From Chitinophaga terrae (ex Kim and Jung 2007) (GTDB taxonomy: Bacteria; Bacteroidota; Bacteroidia; Chitinophagales; Chitinophagaceae), in contig NZ_FNRL01000002.1 in NCBI RefSeq assembly GCF_900107795.1, positions 248,001 through 312,000 of the forward strand: 64,000 nt of DNA, given 5' to 3'. Position 1 is the stretch's first letter. Every line of letters starts with the position of its first letter. Below the pieces are notes generated by a model that did no database searches, had not been told where the DNA came from, and saw only the letters and a program-made list of their open reading frames with translations. The position numbers and the translations under genes are program-made. Below are positions 16,484-24,572 of this stretch, in pieces.

Positions 16484-18093
16484 TTAAACTGGTCGCCGTC
16501 GAAAAGGCCCAGATCACTCAGTTTTAAATGTGGGATCACCAGCAACGCCATAAACGACAATGTCATGAAAGGCGCGCCCAGCTTCGAGCCCATTGCTTTG
16601 GCCGCATGATCTAACCGGCTGTATTGTTCAGCTATCGTATATCCGTCCAGGTTACTCATTAATCCTGCCACGGGGAGTGCCAATACCTGCGTACCTGTAC
16701 CGGTGGCCACGCTTATGCCGCCCCGTTCCCTTATCACTGCATTTACTGCCGCTGCGATCAGCTCATCGCTGGTTCCCACTGCAATGATATTATGGCTGTC
16801 GTGCGCTACCGAGGAAGCAATAGCGCCTTCCTGCAGGCCGAATCCTGTTATGAATGAAACGGCGGGGGGAGCTGGGTTATAACGGTTCACCACTACCAGC
16901 TTCAGGATATCATCTGCCAGGTTGGGCTGCACAAAACCGTTTTCCACAGGCAGGGTGCCGTCGATAGCATTAGTGATCAGTTCACCATCTATTGCTTCAA
17001 TTATTTTTACTGTTGCTTTATCATCCGCAGGTACTGCGAAATCAGCTGGCGTTACTTCGTTGGCTGTAAAGTTATTAACAGGAGTGGCGGCTACAGATTG
17101 GATCAGGGTATGGCCGTTTTCAGCCACTTTAAGCCCGCCGATATAGGTAGCCAGCACATTGAAGTTTTGAAGATCGTCTACTACGATAAAATCTGCCAGG
17201 TCATTTTCTCTCAGCAACCCGTTAGGCAACCTGTAATGCAATACAGGGTTTATGCAGGCGGCACGGAGAATGTTGAACAGGTTAATCCCTTTGTCCAGCG
17301 CCCGTTTTACCAGGAGGTTAATATGTCCTTCCACGAGGCTGTCGGGATGTTTGTCGTCGCTGCAGAACATCACCTTTTCTGCATGTTCGTGCAGCAGGGG
17401 ATACAGTGCTTCAAAGTTCCTGGCGGCGCTGCCCTCACGGATGAGGATATGCATATTGTACTGCATTTTTTCCAATGCTTCTTCTAGTGTAAAGCATTCA
17501 TGGTCGGTGCTTATGCCAGCCTCGGCGTATGCTTTGGCCGCAGCGCCCCTGAGCCCGGGGGCATGCCCGTCTACAGGTTTATTCACTGCTTTTGCCGCTG
17601 CAATTTTTGCCATTACTTCCGGGTTGTGATCTAGCACTCCGGGGAAATTCATCATTTCAGAAAGGTAGCCGATATCCGGGCGTTGCAGCAGCCTGGCAAC
17701 AGCGTTTGCATCCAATGCAGCGCCGGCTGTTTCGAAAGTAGTGGCCGGAACGCAGCTGGGAGCGCCGAAACAGAACCTGAAAGGCGCCTGTTTGCCGTTT
17801 TGCAGCATGAATTCAACGCCTGCTTCACCCATTACATTGGCGATTTCATGAGGATCGCTTACCGTGGCTACCGTACCATGAACAACGGCCAGCCTGGCAA
17901 ATTCGGAAGGTATGAGCATGGAGCTTTCTACATGCACATGTGCATCAGTAAAGCCCGGTAAAATATAATGATCATATGGCTGTGCATCGCGGGTTATCTT
18001 CGTGATCCTGCCATCTGTAATATGAAGGGTAGCGGGGTAGATGTCTTTAGCGAATATATCTACCAGGTTGCCTGAAATGTTGAAAGTATTCAT
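16474..18093 (-). CDS. ade: Adenine deaminase
   Basis: 539 residues of the amidohydrolase superfamily, bacterial AdeC type: adenine to hypoxanthine plus ammonia in purine salvage. The metal-binding 'GFTDAHVHVESSM' motif is at about residues 47-59, followed by 'ATVSDPHEIANVMG', 'GHAPGLRG', 'STDHECFT' and 'VMFCSDDKHPDSL'. The C-terminal domain has 'AHDSHNIIAVGTSD'. Length is close to the family norm. It lies 24 bp downstream of the WYL-domain regulator on the same strand, so the two are probably one transcript. Its stop codon sits in the hairpin shared with anmK. Confidence 0.95.
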   Translation of the reverse strand: MNTFNISGNLVDIFAKDIYPATLHITDGRITKITRDAQPYDHYILPGFTDAHVHVESSMLIPSEFARLAVVHGTVATVSDPHEIANVMGEAGVEFMLQNGKQAPFRFCFGAPSCVPATTFETAGAALDANAVARLLQRPDIGYLSEMMNFPGVLDHNPEVMAKIAAAKAVNKPVDGHAPGLRGAAAKAYAEAGISTDHECFTLEEALEKMQYNMHILIREGSAARNFEALYPLLHEHAEKVMFCSDDKHPDSLVEGHINLLVKRALDKGINLFNILRAACINPVLHYRLPNGLLRENDLADFIVVDDLQNFNVLATYIGGLKVAENGHTLIQSVAATPVNNFTANEVTPADFAVPADDKATVKIIEAIDGELITNAIDGTLPVENGFVQPNLADDILKLVVVNRYNPAPPAVSFITGFGLQEGAIASSVAHDSHNIIAVGTSDELIAAAVNAVIRERGGISVATGTGTQVLALPVAGLMSNLDGYTIAEQYSRLDHAAKAMGSKLGAPFMTLSFMALLVIPHLKLSDLGLFDGDQFKLL

Positions 18094-18117
18094 GCTGTAA
18101 AGCTAACGAATCCTGAT

Positions 18118-19116
18118 CTATTGATACAGGGCTGCCATTGCTTTTGCTTCTTCAGCTACTTTCTCTGCCAGGTGTGCCGGAGCCAGTACTTTTACCTGGG
18201 CGCCATAGCTTAACAGGGTCATGATCAGTTCGGGATTGATCACAACGTTGAGGGATACACGACATTCGTCCGGCGTATCTTCAACGATCTGCTGGGAAGT
18301 ATGTATAGGTTGTGATTTTACGTATTTGCCCTGCCTTGGGGTAAAGCTGAGCAGTACATTTTCAGGATCGGCATCGTGTACCGTGATCCCGATAGCATGT
18401 TTGAAATAGCTGGCATCGTCAAAATTCTGTTCATCAAAGAATTTGTTGGTTGGCCATAGCTTTACCACCCTGTCGAGTGCAAAAGTGAGTACGGCATTTC
18501 GTTTCTGGCTTTTGCCGATGAGGTAAAAGCGGTGTTGGTATTCCCGTAAATGATAGGGCTCTACCCAGTGTTCATTAGGCTTATCCCTATCGAAACTCTG
18601 GTAGGCGAGGCGTATTACTTCCAGGTTTTTGATGGCGTCAACAATTTCCGGGATAAATTCGGCGCCTTTATACTGTGAGCTGCGGGTAAATTTTATTAAT
18701 CCTTTATGTTGCAGCGCTTCCCTGTTTGTTTTCAGGCTGGCGGCTATTTTCAGGATAGCGTCTTCAAACTGCCTGATGACAGGAAGGCTGCGGAATTGTT
18801 CCAGGATGCCGATAGCAATTTCCAATCCCTGCAGGTCAGCTTCTTCAATAGGAGAGTTGTTGATGGAGAAACTCTCGTCGGCATACCTGTAGGTACCGCT
18901 GCTGCGGTCGTAAACGATGGGCGCCATGTAATTCAATTCAGGATCATGACGCATATCCTGGATGTCTTTCTGAATAGTGCGTACAGATACATCTACCCCC
19001 ATTTTATCGGAAACATATTCTATGAGGTTCTCAAGGGTGGGTTTAGGTTTCTGCTTACTGCGCAGGCGTTCGTCGATCCACCGGTAGCGTGACACCGCGT
19101 CTTTATTCTTTGGCAA
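18118..19116 (-). CDS. WYL-domain transcriptional regulator
   Basis: 332 residues. An N-terminal winged-helix region (about 1-85, with 'SVRTIQKDIQDMRHD' as the recognition area) is followed by a WYL domain (about 155-235: 'AIKNLEVIRLAYQSFDRDKP...VEPYHLREYQHRFYLIGKSQ') and a C-terminal WCX-like extension (about 250-330). WYL domains sense ligands, often nucleic acids or nucleotide-like molecules. Being directly upstream of ade with a 24-bp gap, it may control purine salvage or itself (inference). The start ATG is at 19116; no clear -7 element is seen upstream of it. Confidence 0.88.
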   Translation of the reverse strand: MPKNKDAVSRYRWIDERLRSKQKPKPTLENLIEYVSDKMGVDVSVRTIQKDIQDMRHDPELNYMAPIVYDRSSGTYRYADESFSINNSPIEEADLQGLEIAIGILEQFRSLPVIRQFEDAILKIAASLKTNREALQHKGLIKFTRSSQYKGAEFIPEIVDAIKNLEVIRLAYQSFDRDKPNEHWVEPYHLREYQHRFYLIGKSQKRNAVLTFALDRVVKLWPTNKFFDEQNFDDASYFKHAIGITVHDADPENVLLSFTPRQGKYVKSQPIHTSQQIVEDTPDECRVSLNVVINPELIMTLLSYGAQVKVLAPAHLAEKVAEEAKAMAALYQ

Positions 19117-19223
19117 AAGATAAAATTTAGGTCATAAAAATACATATTTCCCTCTTTTATGGGGGTCATTAAAAAAATTTAAAACAAATATTCACTACGC
19201 AAATTCTATGCGTGGAGGCCGGA

Positions 19224-19231
19224 TACTTTTG
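19224..19231 (+). promoter_or_regulatory. -7 element (TACTTTTG)
   Basis: Matches TAnnTTTG, 17 bases before the ATG at 19249, supporting that start over an in-frame TTG at 19234. Confidence 0.5.
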
Positions 19232-19248
19232 TATTGTTCTTAAACGTA

Positions 19249-19860
19249 ATGGTTATGAATAAGCTACATACAACTGCGGCAAATATGCAGGTACAAGCCA
19301 TTTCAATTGGCCAGATAATTTTAGACGATTCCAATTATTTGACCCTTTGGGGAAAGGTGTTGCAGGCCGACGGCGCCTGGAAAACCTGCGACCTGGTTAC
19401 GACCTACGAAGTAATGAACACGATGCTGCGTTTCAGTTTAGACAAACATGAAGCTGTGCAGATGAGCATTGTGCATAAACTGGAAACCATGTGCAGGGTG
19501 CCGGATATCATTGACCTGGAAGCAGAACTAGGCAACCCGGTGGTATTTGATAACCTGGTTTTCCAACTGCAAAGCCCGGCGGGCGATTTAGACGCTTATA
19601 CAGAGGACCTGTGTTATTTCATTGAAAGTGTTGCCGCTTGCCCGGCAATGCCTGCAAAGGAAGAAACCTGCGCCCTGAACGATAAAGCGGCGGCCATCGA
19701 CTACGGTGTAAAGCTGCTTGCTGATACCTATAACCTATACCTGGGATACGTGGAGGTGGAACTGGAGGAAGGAGTAGCCAGGCTAAAGGCCGGCCTGGAA
19801 GACGATAACCGCTTCAGTATGGCTTATTATGCCTGGCAATTTTATACCTCTAAAGGTTAA
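19249..19860 (+). CDS. Hypothetical protein, unknown family
   Basis: 203 residues from ATG 19249 (a second ATG two codons later is equally possible). No signal peptide or membrane segment; it is acidic, with many Asp and Glu and several Cys (for example 'KTCDLV', 'ETMCRVP', 'DLCYFIESVAACPAMPAKEETC'). The C-terminal third is predicted helical. I do not recognise a family. It stands alone, divergent from the WYL regulator, with its own promoter-like element and a good terminator 120 bp downstream, so it is likely a real, independently expressed gene. Codon use is like its neighbours. Confidence 0.75.
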   Translation: MVMNKLHTTAANMQVQAISIGQIILDDSNYLTLWGKVLQADGAWKTCDLVTTYEVMNTMLRFSLDKHEAVQMSIVHKLETMCRVPDIIDLEAELGNPVVFDNLVFQLQSPAGDLDAYTEDLCYFIESVAACPAMPAKEETCALNDKAAAIDYGVKLLADTYNLYLGYVEVELEEGVARLKAGLEDDNRFSMAYYAWQFYTSKG

Positions 19861-19981
19861 GCCCCTTGTATCCATTTTCCTGACATCCTTGTTGTTAACC
19901 CCCTGATTTTATCCATTGATAACCCTTGCCTATTGTTTGTTTATTAACCTACCTGTTGTTTGTTGACCCCGATTAATCAGC

Positions 19982-20024
19982 CTAAAGGTTCCTGGTAAAG
20001 CCACAGGAACCTTTAGCCTTTTTG
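19982..20024 (+). terminator. Intrinsic terminator after the hypothetical gene
   Basis: A perfect 13-bp stem (19982-19994 with 20004-20016) with a 9-nt loop, then CCTTTTTG. Confidence 0.9.
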
Positions 20025-20222
20025 AGGCTTTATCGCATTCCCGGGCGCCTGAAAATCCATATTTCTTAAAAATTTCCCTCTCTCTTGGAAAGTATAGCGG
20101 AGCAAGTTGCCTCTAAGACCCGTTACCAGGCTATTTCAAGGCGATTTTTTCCCCTGTATATTAAAAAACGATGAAAAAGTAAAAAAAAAGCCCAAAAGTC
20201 TATAAATCTTGTAGGAAAATGC

Positions 20223-20230
20223 TATTTTTG
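20223..20230 (+). promoter_or_regulatory. -7 element (TATTTTTG) for the peroxiredoxin gene
   Basis: Matches TAnnTTTG, 21 bases before the ATG at 20252. A TTG lies too close upstream to be a standard -33 element. Confidence 0.6.
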
Positions 20231-20251
20231 ATTCTCTAAAACCGCAAAACC

Positions 20252-20887
20252 ATGAGTTTAAGACTTGGCGATATAGCACCCAATTTCAAAGCGAATACCT
20301 CTTTAGGGGAGATTGATTTTTACGAATACCTTGGAGACGGTTGGGGAATACTCTTTTCACACCCGGCAGATTTCACTCCGGTTTGTACTACAGAGCTGGG
20401 AAAAACAGCTTTATTGAAAGATGAGTTTGCGAAACGTAACACTAAAGTGTTGGCTGTCAGCGTTGATCCGGTTGATAAACACTTAAGCTGGATAAACGAT
20501 ATCAACGAAACTCAGAATTGTGACGTAACTTTTCCTATTATTGCAGACGAAAATAGAACAGTGGCTAATTTGTATGATATGATCCATCCAAATGCCTCTG
20601 AAACATTTACTGTTCGTTCACTGTTTATTATCGGGCCAGACAAGAAGATTAAACTGATTATCACTTACCCGGCTTCTACTGGCAGAAACTTCCATGAAGT
20701 ACTGCGCGTGCTGGATTCACTGCAATTAACTGCACAATACAGCGTAGCTACCCCGGCAGACTGGAAAGATGGTGAAGACGTAATCGTTACCGCTGCAGTG
20801 CCAACGGCTGATATTCCGGCACGTTTTCCAAAAGGGCACAAGATCATTAAGCCTTATTTGAGAACAACGCCTCAGCCTAACAAATAG
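20252..20887 (+). CDS. 1-Cys (Prx6-type) peroxiredoxin
   Basis: 211 residues. It reduces hydrogen peroxide or organic peroxides through a cysteine thiol. The peroxidatic Cys45 lies in 'HPADFTPVCTTE', preceded by the Prx fold 'LGDIAPNFKANTS'. The C-terminal extension 'PKGHKIIKPYLRTT' is typical of the Prx6/1-Cys group, and no resolving Cys is found at the C-terminal position of 2-Cys enzymes (Cys90 is the only other one). In an organism with bacillithiol (bshA at 8644) that thiol could be the reductant, which is inference. It has its own promoter element and terminator. Confidence 0.94.
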   Translation: MSLRLGDIAPNFKANTSLGEIDFYEYLGDGWGILFSHPADFTPVCTTELGKTALLKDEFAKRNTKVLAVSVDPVDKHLSWINDINETQNCDVTFPIIADENRTVANLYDMIHPNASETFTVRSLFIIGPDKKIKLIITYPASTGRNFHEVLRVLDSLQLTAQYSVATPADWKDGEDVIVTAAVPTADIPARFPKGHKIIKPYLRTTPQPNK

Positions 20888-20951
20888 CTGATAAAGCCTT
20901 AACGGGCTATTATATAAAATTTTTTTTAATGGTTGGTTTTTGATTTTTACG

Positions 20952-20977
20952 AAACGGGGATTTCTCCCCGTTTTTTT
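20952..20977 (+). terminator. Intrinsic terminator after the peroxiredoxin gene
   Basis: A 9-bp stem AAACGGGGA/TCCCCGTTT (20952-20960 with 20965-20973), loop TTTC, T-run after it. It ends two bases before the long hairpin repeat A. Confidence 0.9.
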
Positions 20978-20978
20978 A

Positions 20979-21222
20979 TTTCACGCAAAGGCGCGAAGGA
21001 GGCTAAGAGACGTAAGATTTTTTAAGAGATATAAGATTTATAAGAAAAAGAGAGGGGAAGACTGTTTGCATACAATCTTCCCCTCTCTTTTTCTTTAATA
21101 TCTCTTAAAATATCTCTTAAAATATCCCTTAAAATATCCCTTAAAATATCCCTTAAAATATCTTATGTCCCTTATTAAAAATATCTTACGTCTCTTAGCC
21201 TTCTTGGCCGCTTTGCGTGAAA
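20979..21222. repeat. Long hairpin repeat, copy A
   Basis: An inverted repeat of 244 bp. The outer arms begin TTTCACGCAAAG (20979) and end CTTTGCGTGAAA (21222), with a perfect 18-bp match in the middle of the arms (GGCTAAGAGACGTAAGAT). The inner stem is a perfect 20 bp (21042-21061 with 21076-21095) around a 14-nt loop that contains TGTTTGCATACA. The right arm carries five tandem copies of a 12-bp unit AATATCyCTTAA plus a partial sixth (21097-21168) that the left arm lacks. The right arm overlaps the 3' end of the RluA-like gene (21195-21222). Copies B and C are at 29541 and 57592. Confidence 0.9.
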
Positions 21223-21947
21223 CTCTTCCCCTTGTGTTTGCGCAACTGTGTTAATACGGCTGCCATGTCTTTCGGCAATGGAGCCTCGATGGTATATTCC
21301 TGGCCGTCGGGTCCTTTAAACATCAGCGTTGAAGCGTGCAATGCCAGCCTGCTTAACAACGGGCGTTCCTCTTCTGTATGTTTTCCCAGCTTGAATTTCT
21401 TCTTGATGGCAGAGAGGCGGATAGGTTCGGCGCTGCCATAAAGTTCATCTACCGCAATGGGGTGCCCCAGGAATTTCATGTGAACCCTGATCTGGTGGGT
21501 ACGACCCGTGTGGATCTGCATCCTGACGAGGCTATACAGTCCGAATTCTTCCTGTACTTCATAATCGGTCGACGACGCCTTGCCCTTGCGGTTGGTTACC
21601 ATCTTGCCTTTCTGAACCGGGTGCTCCATTATTCCTTCGCTCACATTTCCCTGTTTGGTGGCCAATTCTCCACTTACAATGCCCAGGTAAAATTTCTTTA
21701 CATCTCTGCTTTCAAAAAGCTGGGAAAAATATTTATGAGCCGCTTCTGTTCTGGCAAAAAGGATAATGCCACTGGTATCGCGGTCTAAGCGGTGAACAGT
21801 ATAGATCTCGCCATACGCTTTTTTCATGATAGCGATCAGCGAAGTAAGTTCGTTATCATGGCGGTCTGGCAAGGTCAGTACGCCAGATGGTTTGTTGACT
21901 ACTACAAAATCGGGTGTCTCAAGTATAATATGTTCAGCTAAACGCAT
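21195..21947 (-). CDS. RluA-family pseudouridine synthase
   Basis: 250 residues. It isomerises uridine to pseudouridine in RNA. The catalytic motif 'HRLDRDTSGIILFA' (Asp at about residue 54) and 'RTHQIRVHMKFLGHPIAVDELYG' are clear; there is no N-terminal S4 domain, so it resembles the short RluA/RluC-like enzymes. The start at 21947 lies 6 bp after the RluB-like stop, which implies one operon. The last eight residues (FTQSGQEG) are encoded by the arm of hairpin repeat A, so the native C-terminus has apparently been replaced or extended by the repeat. The exact target uridine is unknown. Confidence 0.92.
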   Translation of the reverse strand: MRLAEHIILETPDFVVVNKPSGVLTLPDRHDNELTSLIAIMKKAYGEIYTVHRLDRDTSGIILFARTEAAHKYFSQLFESRDVKKFYLGIVSGELATKQGNVSEGIMEHPVQKGKMVTNRKGKASSTDYEVQEEFGLYSLVRMQIHTGRTHQIRVHMKFLGHPIAVDELYGSAEPIRLSAIKKKFKLGKHTEEERPLLSRLALHASTLMFKGPDGQEYTIEAPLPKDMAAVLTQLRKHKGKSFTQSGQEG

Positions 21948-21953
21948 CCGGGA

Positions 21954-23303
21954 TTATAGATTGGTTTTGAAATGTTTCAGTACTATCACTTCCTTTTCTG
22001 TCAGGAAGCGCCACTGGCCGCGGTTCAAGTTCTTTTTCGTCAGGCCTGCATACATAACCCTGTCCAGTTTCTCTACTGTATAACCCAGGTGCTCGAAAAT
22101 ACGGCGTACGATGCGGTTTTTGCCGCTATGGATCTCGATACCCAGCTGCTTTTTGTCGCGCGGATCTACATATCCCAGGGCATCTACCACTGCTACTCCA
22201 TCTTCCAGGGTAACGCCGGCCAGGATCTTGTCGAAGTCCGTTTTGGTAAGCGGTTTATCCAGTTCTACCTGGTAAATTTTCTTAATATTATGTTTAGGAT
22301 GAGCAAGACGTTGGGCTAATTCTCCATCGTTGGTGAGCAGCAGGAGGCCTGAAGTATTGCGGTCGAGGCGGCCCACTGGGTATACGCGCTCGTTTTCCGC
22401 AGCTTCCTCTATCAGGTCCATTACCGTTTTGCGGCCTTCCGGATCGTCGGTAGTGGTGATATATCCTTTAGGTTTATTCAGGAGGATGTAGACCAGGTTC
22501 TTGGTTGGCGTGATCCGTTTTTGCTGCATGGTTACCACGTCCTGGGCAGTTACCTTTGTAGCCGGTTCAAACACCACGGCGCCGTTCACGCTGATCTTTC
22601 CTTCTTTGATATAATCAACGGCTTTCCTGCGGGAGCAAAGACCACAGTGCGCAACAAACTTGTTCAGCGGCATTTCGCCGGGTCCGAAACTGCTTTGTTT
22701 AGGCTCTTTTGCCGGTTTAGCGCCTGAAGTTTCTGTTTTCCGCTGGATCTTCCTTTCCTGTTTGTCTGCAAAGCGTTCGTTGGCTTTATCAAAAAATTTC
22801 TGGCGGTTAAAGCCGCTTGGAGTTTCTTTTCCTCCTTTTTTGCTATCGCCGTGGAAATGGAAAGCGCTGTCGTCGTTGCCGTTTTTATAGGTACGCTTGC
22901 GCAGCGGGCGATCGCCTGCAGACTCGCCCTGTTGTTTATCGAACTTGCTTCTGAAAGCTGGTTTATCGTCGGTTTTCCTTGGTTTGTTGCCAAATCCGCC
23001 GGTTCTTTCCTGGTCGCCCGGTTGTTTGTCGAACTTATTTATGAACGCTGGCTTGTCGTCAGCTTTCCTGGATTTATTGTCTGGTTTGTCGAAACCTCCG
23101 GCGCCTTTATCAAATGATTTTCCGCCGAACTTGCGTTCTCTCTTGAAAGGCGAGGAAGATTGATCATCTTTTGCAGTGGTCTTTTCACCCTGGTCTTTGC
23201 CGGTGAAAGGACGATTGCGGGAGCCTGCCGGTTTGTTGCCGTTACCAAATTTCTTGTCCCTGGCGGGGCCACTTCCCTTCTTAGCAGGTAAATTCTTCTT
23301 CAT
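21954..23303 (-). CDS. RsuA/RluB-family pseudouridine synthase with long basic N-terminal tail
   Basis: 449 residues, far longer than the usual 240-300. Residues 1 to about 205 are a low-complexity Lys/Arg/Gly/Asp-rich tail, probably disordered, with an internal repeat of the form DDKPAFxxKFDKQxG. An S4 RNA-binding domain follows (about 210-270, 'MPLNKFVAHCGLCSRRKAVDYI'), then the catalytic domain with 'GRLDRNTSGLLLLTNDGEL' and its catalytic Asp. The family makes pseudouridine in 23S (RluB/RluE) or 16S (RsuA) rRNA. Basic tails of this kind occur on Bacteroidota RluB proteins and probably help hold rRNA. It sits between rlmN and the RluA-like gene in an RNA-modification run. Confidence 0.93.
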   Translation of the reverse strand: MKKNLPAKKGSGPARDKKFGNGNKPAGSRNRPFTGKDQGEKTTAKDDQSSSPFKRERKFGGKSFDKGAGGFDKPDNKSRKADDKPAFINKFDKQPGDQERTGGFGNKPRKTDDKPAFRSKFDKQQGESAGDRPLRKRTYKNGNDDSAFHFHGDSKKGGKETPSGFNRQKFFDKANERFADKQERKIQRKTETSGAKPAKEPKQSSFGPGEMPLNKFVAHCGLCSRRKAVDYIKEGKISVNGAVVFEPATKVTAQDVVTMQQKRITPTKNLVYILLNKPKGYITTTDDPEGRKTVMDLIEEAAENERVYPVGRLDRNTSGLLLLTNDGELAQRLAHPKHNIKKIYQVELDKPLTKTDFDKILAGVTLEDGVAVVDALGYVDPRDKKQLGIEIHSGKNRIVRRIFEHLGYTVEKLDRVMYAGLTKKNLNRGQWRFLTEKEVIVLKHFKTNL

Positions 23304-23362
23304 AATGTATTATAGATTAGTTGATCATGAACACATGATCTTGTTGTATTAGTGTTGTTGAA

Positions 23363-24406
23363 TTAACCTTTGTTGGCTAATTGTCCGCATGCGGCGTCTA
23401 TATCTTTCCCCCTGCTTCTTCTCAACCGGGCATTTACTTTATTCTTAGCCAGGTACTCCATAAATTCTTCAGCCGTTTGTGCATCAGGTTTCCTGAAGAG
23501 CGCCATATCAATAGGGTTATATTCTATGATATTCACCAGGTCGGCAGGTACCTGCCGGTAGATCCTGATCAGCTCATCAGCGTCGGCTTTGCTGTCGTTA
23601 AAATCTTTGAAAAGGATATATTCGAAGGAGATCTCGTTGCCTGTTTCTTTGTAGAAGTAGTTCAATGCGGCGATCAGTTCTTTCAGGTTGTTGGAATCGT
23701 TGATCGGCATGATCTCGCTGCGTTTTTTATCATTTGCGGCATGCAGTGAAAGGGCAAGGTTGAAGCGTACTTTATCGTCGCCCAGCTGGCGGATCATTTT
23801 AGCTACTCCTGCCGTTGAAACGGTGATGCGTTTCGGCGACATAGCCAGGCCATCCGGTGCGGTGATCCTTTCTATCGCTTTCAATACGTTTTTATAGTTG
23901 AGCAGGGGTTCGCCCATTCCCATAAAAACAATATTTGTTAATTTTTTACCATAAGATTCCTGGGCCTGCTGGTTGATCAGGGCTACTTCGTCAAAAATCT
24001 CATCGTATTCCAGGTTGCGTTTACGGTCCATATAACCCGTGGCGCAGAATTTACAGCTGAGGCTGCAACCTACCTGGCTGGATACACAGGCTGTTTGCCG
24101 GCTGTCGGTAGGAATTAATACTCCCTCGACCAGGTGATTGTCGTGCAGGCGGAAACGGCTTTTGATAGTACCATCGTTACTCTGCTGTATGGCATCCACT
24201 TTCACTGCAGGCAATACGAAGTGTTCGGAAAGCTTGGCTCTCAAGTCTTTAGAGAGGTTGGTCATATCGTCGAAGCTTTGTGCATGACGTTGCCAGATCC
24301 ATTCGTACACTTGCTTGGCCCTGAAGGCTTTTTCGCCTATAGAACCGAAATATTCTTGTAATGCAGGTAAAGTAAGATGTCGGATATTTTGATTGTCAGA
24401 TTTCAT
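23363..24406 (-). CDS. rlmN: Dual-specificity RNA methyltransferase RlmN (radical SAM)
   Basis: 347 residues. RlmN methylates C2 of A2503 in 23S rRNA and A37 in some tRNAs. The radical SAM cluster motif CxxxCxxC is C114, C118, C121 ('GCSLSCKFCATGY'), followed by 'GMGEPLLNY', 'RITVSTAGVA' and 'LALSLHAA'. The mechanistic cysteine that carries the methyl group is in the C-terminal 'DIDAACGQLA' (about residue 340). It starts at 24406, divergent from the thiolase gene, and 59 bp separates its stop from the RluB-like start, so the three RNA-modifying genes may be one transcript. Confidence 0.96.
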   Translation of the reverse strand: MKSDNQNIRHLTLPALQEYFGSIGEKAFRAKQVYEWIWQRHAQSFDDMTNLSKDLRAKLSEHFVLPAVKVDAIQQSNDGTIKSRFRLHDNHLVEGVLIPTDSRQTACVSSQVGCSLSCKFCATGYMDRKRNLEYDEIFDEVALINQQAQESYGKKLTNIVFMGMGEPLLNYKNVLKAIERITAPDGLAMSPKRITVSTAGVAKMIRQLGDDKVRFNLALSLHAANDKKRSEIMPINDSNNLKELIAALNYFYKETGNEISFEYILFKDFNDSKADADELIRIYRQVPADLVNIIEYNPIDMALFRKPDAQTAEEFMEYLAKNKVNARLRRSRGKDIDAACGQLANKG

Positions 24407-24572
24407 TATTGACCGTTAAATGAGCAATTGGCTGCCTTACGGCAGTCGGAAGTAGCTGCAAAGATACGTTGTTTCTTGCAAGCCACAAAGTTATGCACAT
24501 CCCGGAGGGCGGGAAGGAAAATTGACCAGATCGGGGGAAATACTTTATTTTCATATAAACCAAAACAACCAA

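Larger units (their letters stand above)
19861..20251. other. Intergenic region with degenerate TTGTTTGTT/AACC repeats and a terminator
   Basis: The first 120 bases hold three degenerate copies of a roughly 20-base unit of the form TTGTT(T)GTT-xx-AACC/GACCCC (around 19889, 19933 and 19952), all in the same orientation. A terminator follows at 19982. The rest (20030-20200) is T/A-rich with no ORF I can support, ending in the peroxiredoxin promoter. Confidence 0.5.

Noticed and set aside
19905..19925. A DnaA-box-like TTATCCATT near 19910
   Set aside because: A single imperfect site without a cluster, AT-rich unwinding region or dnaA/dnaN nearby; not an origin.
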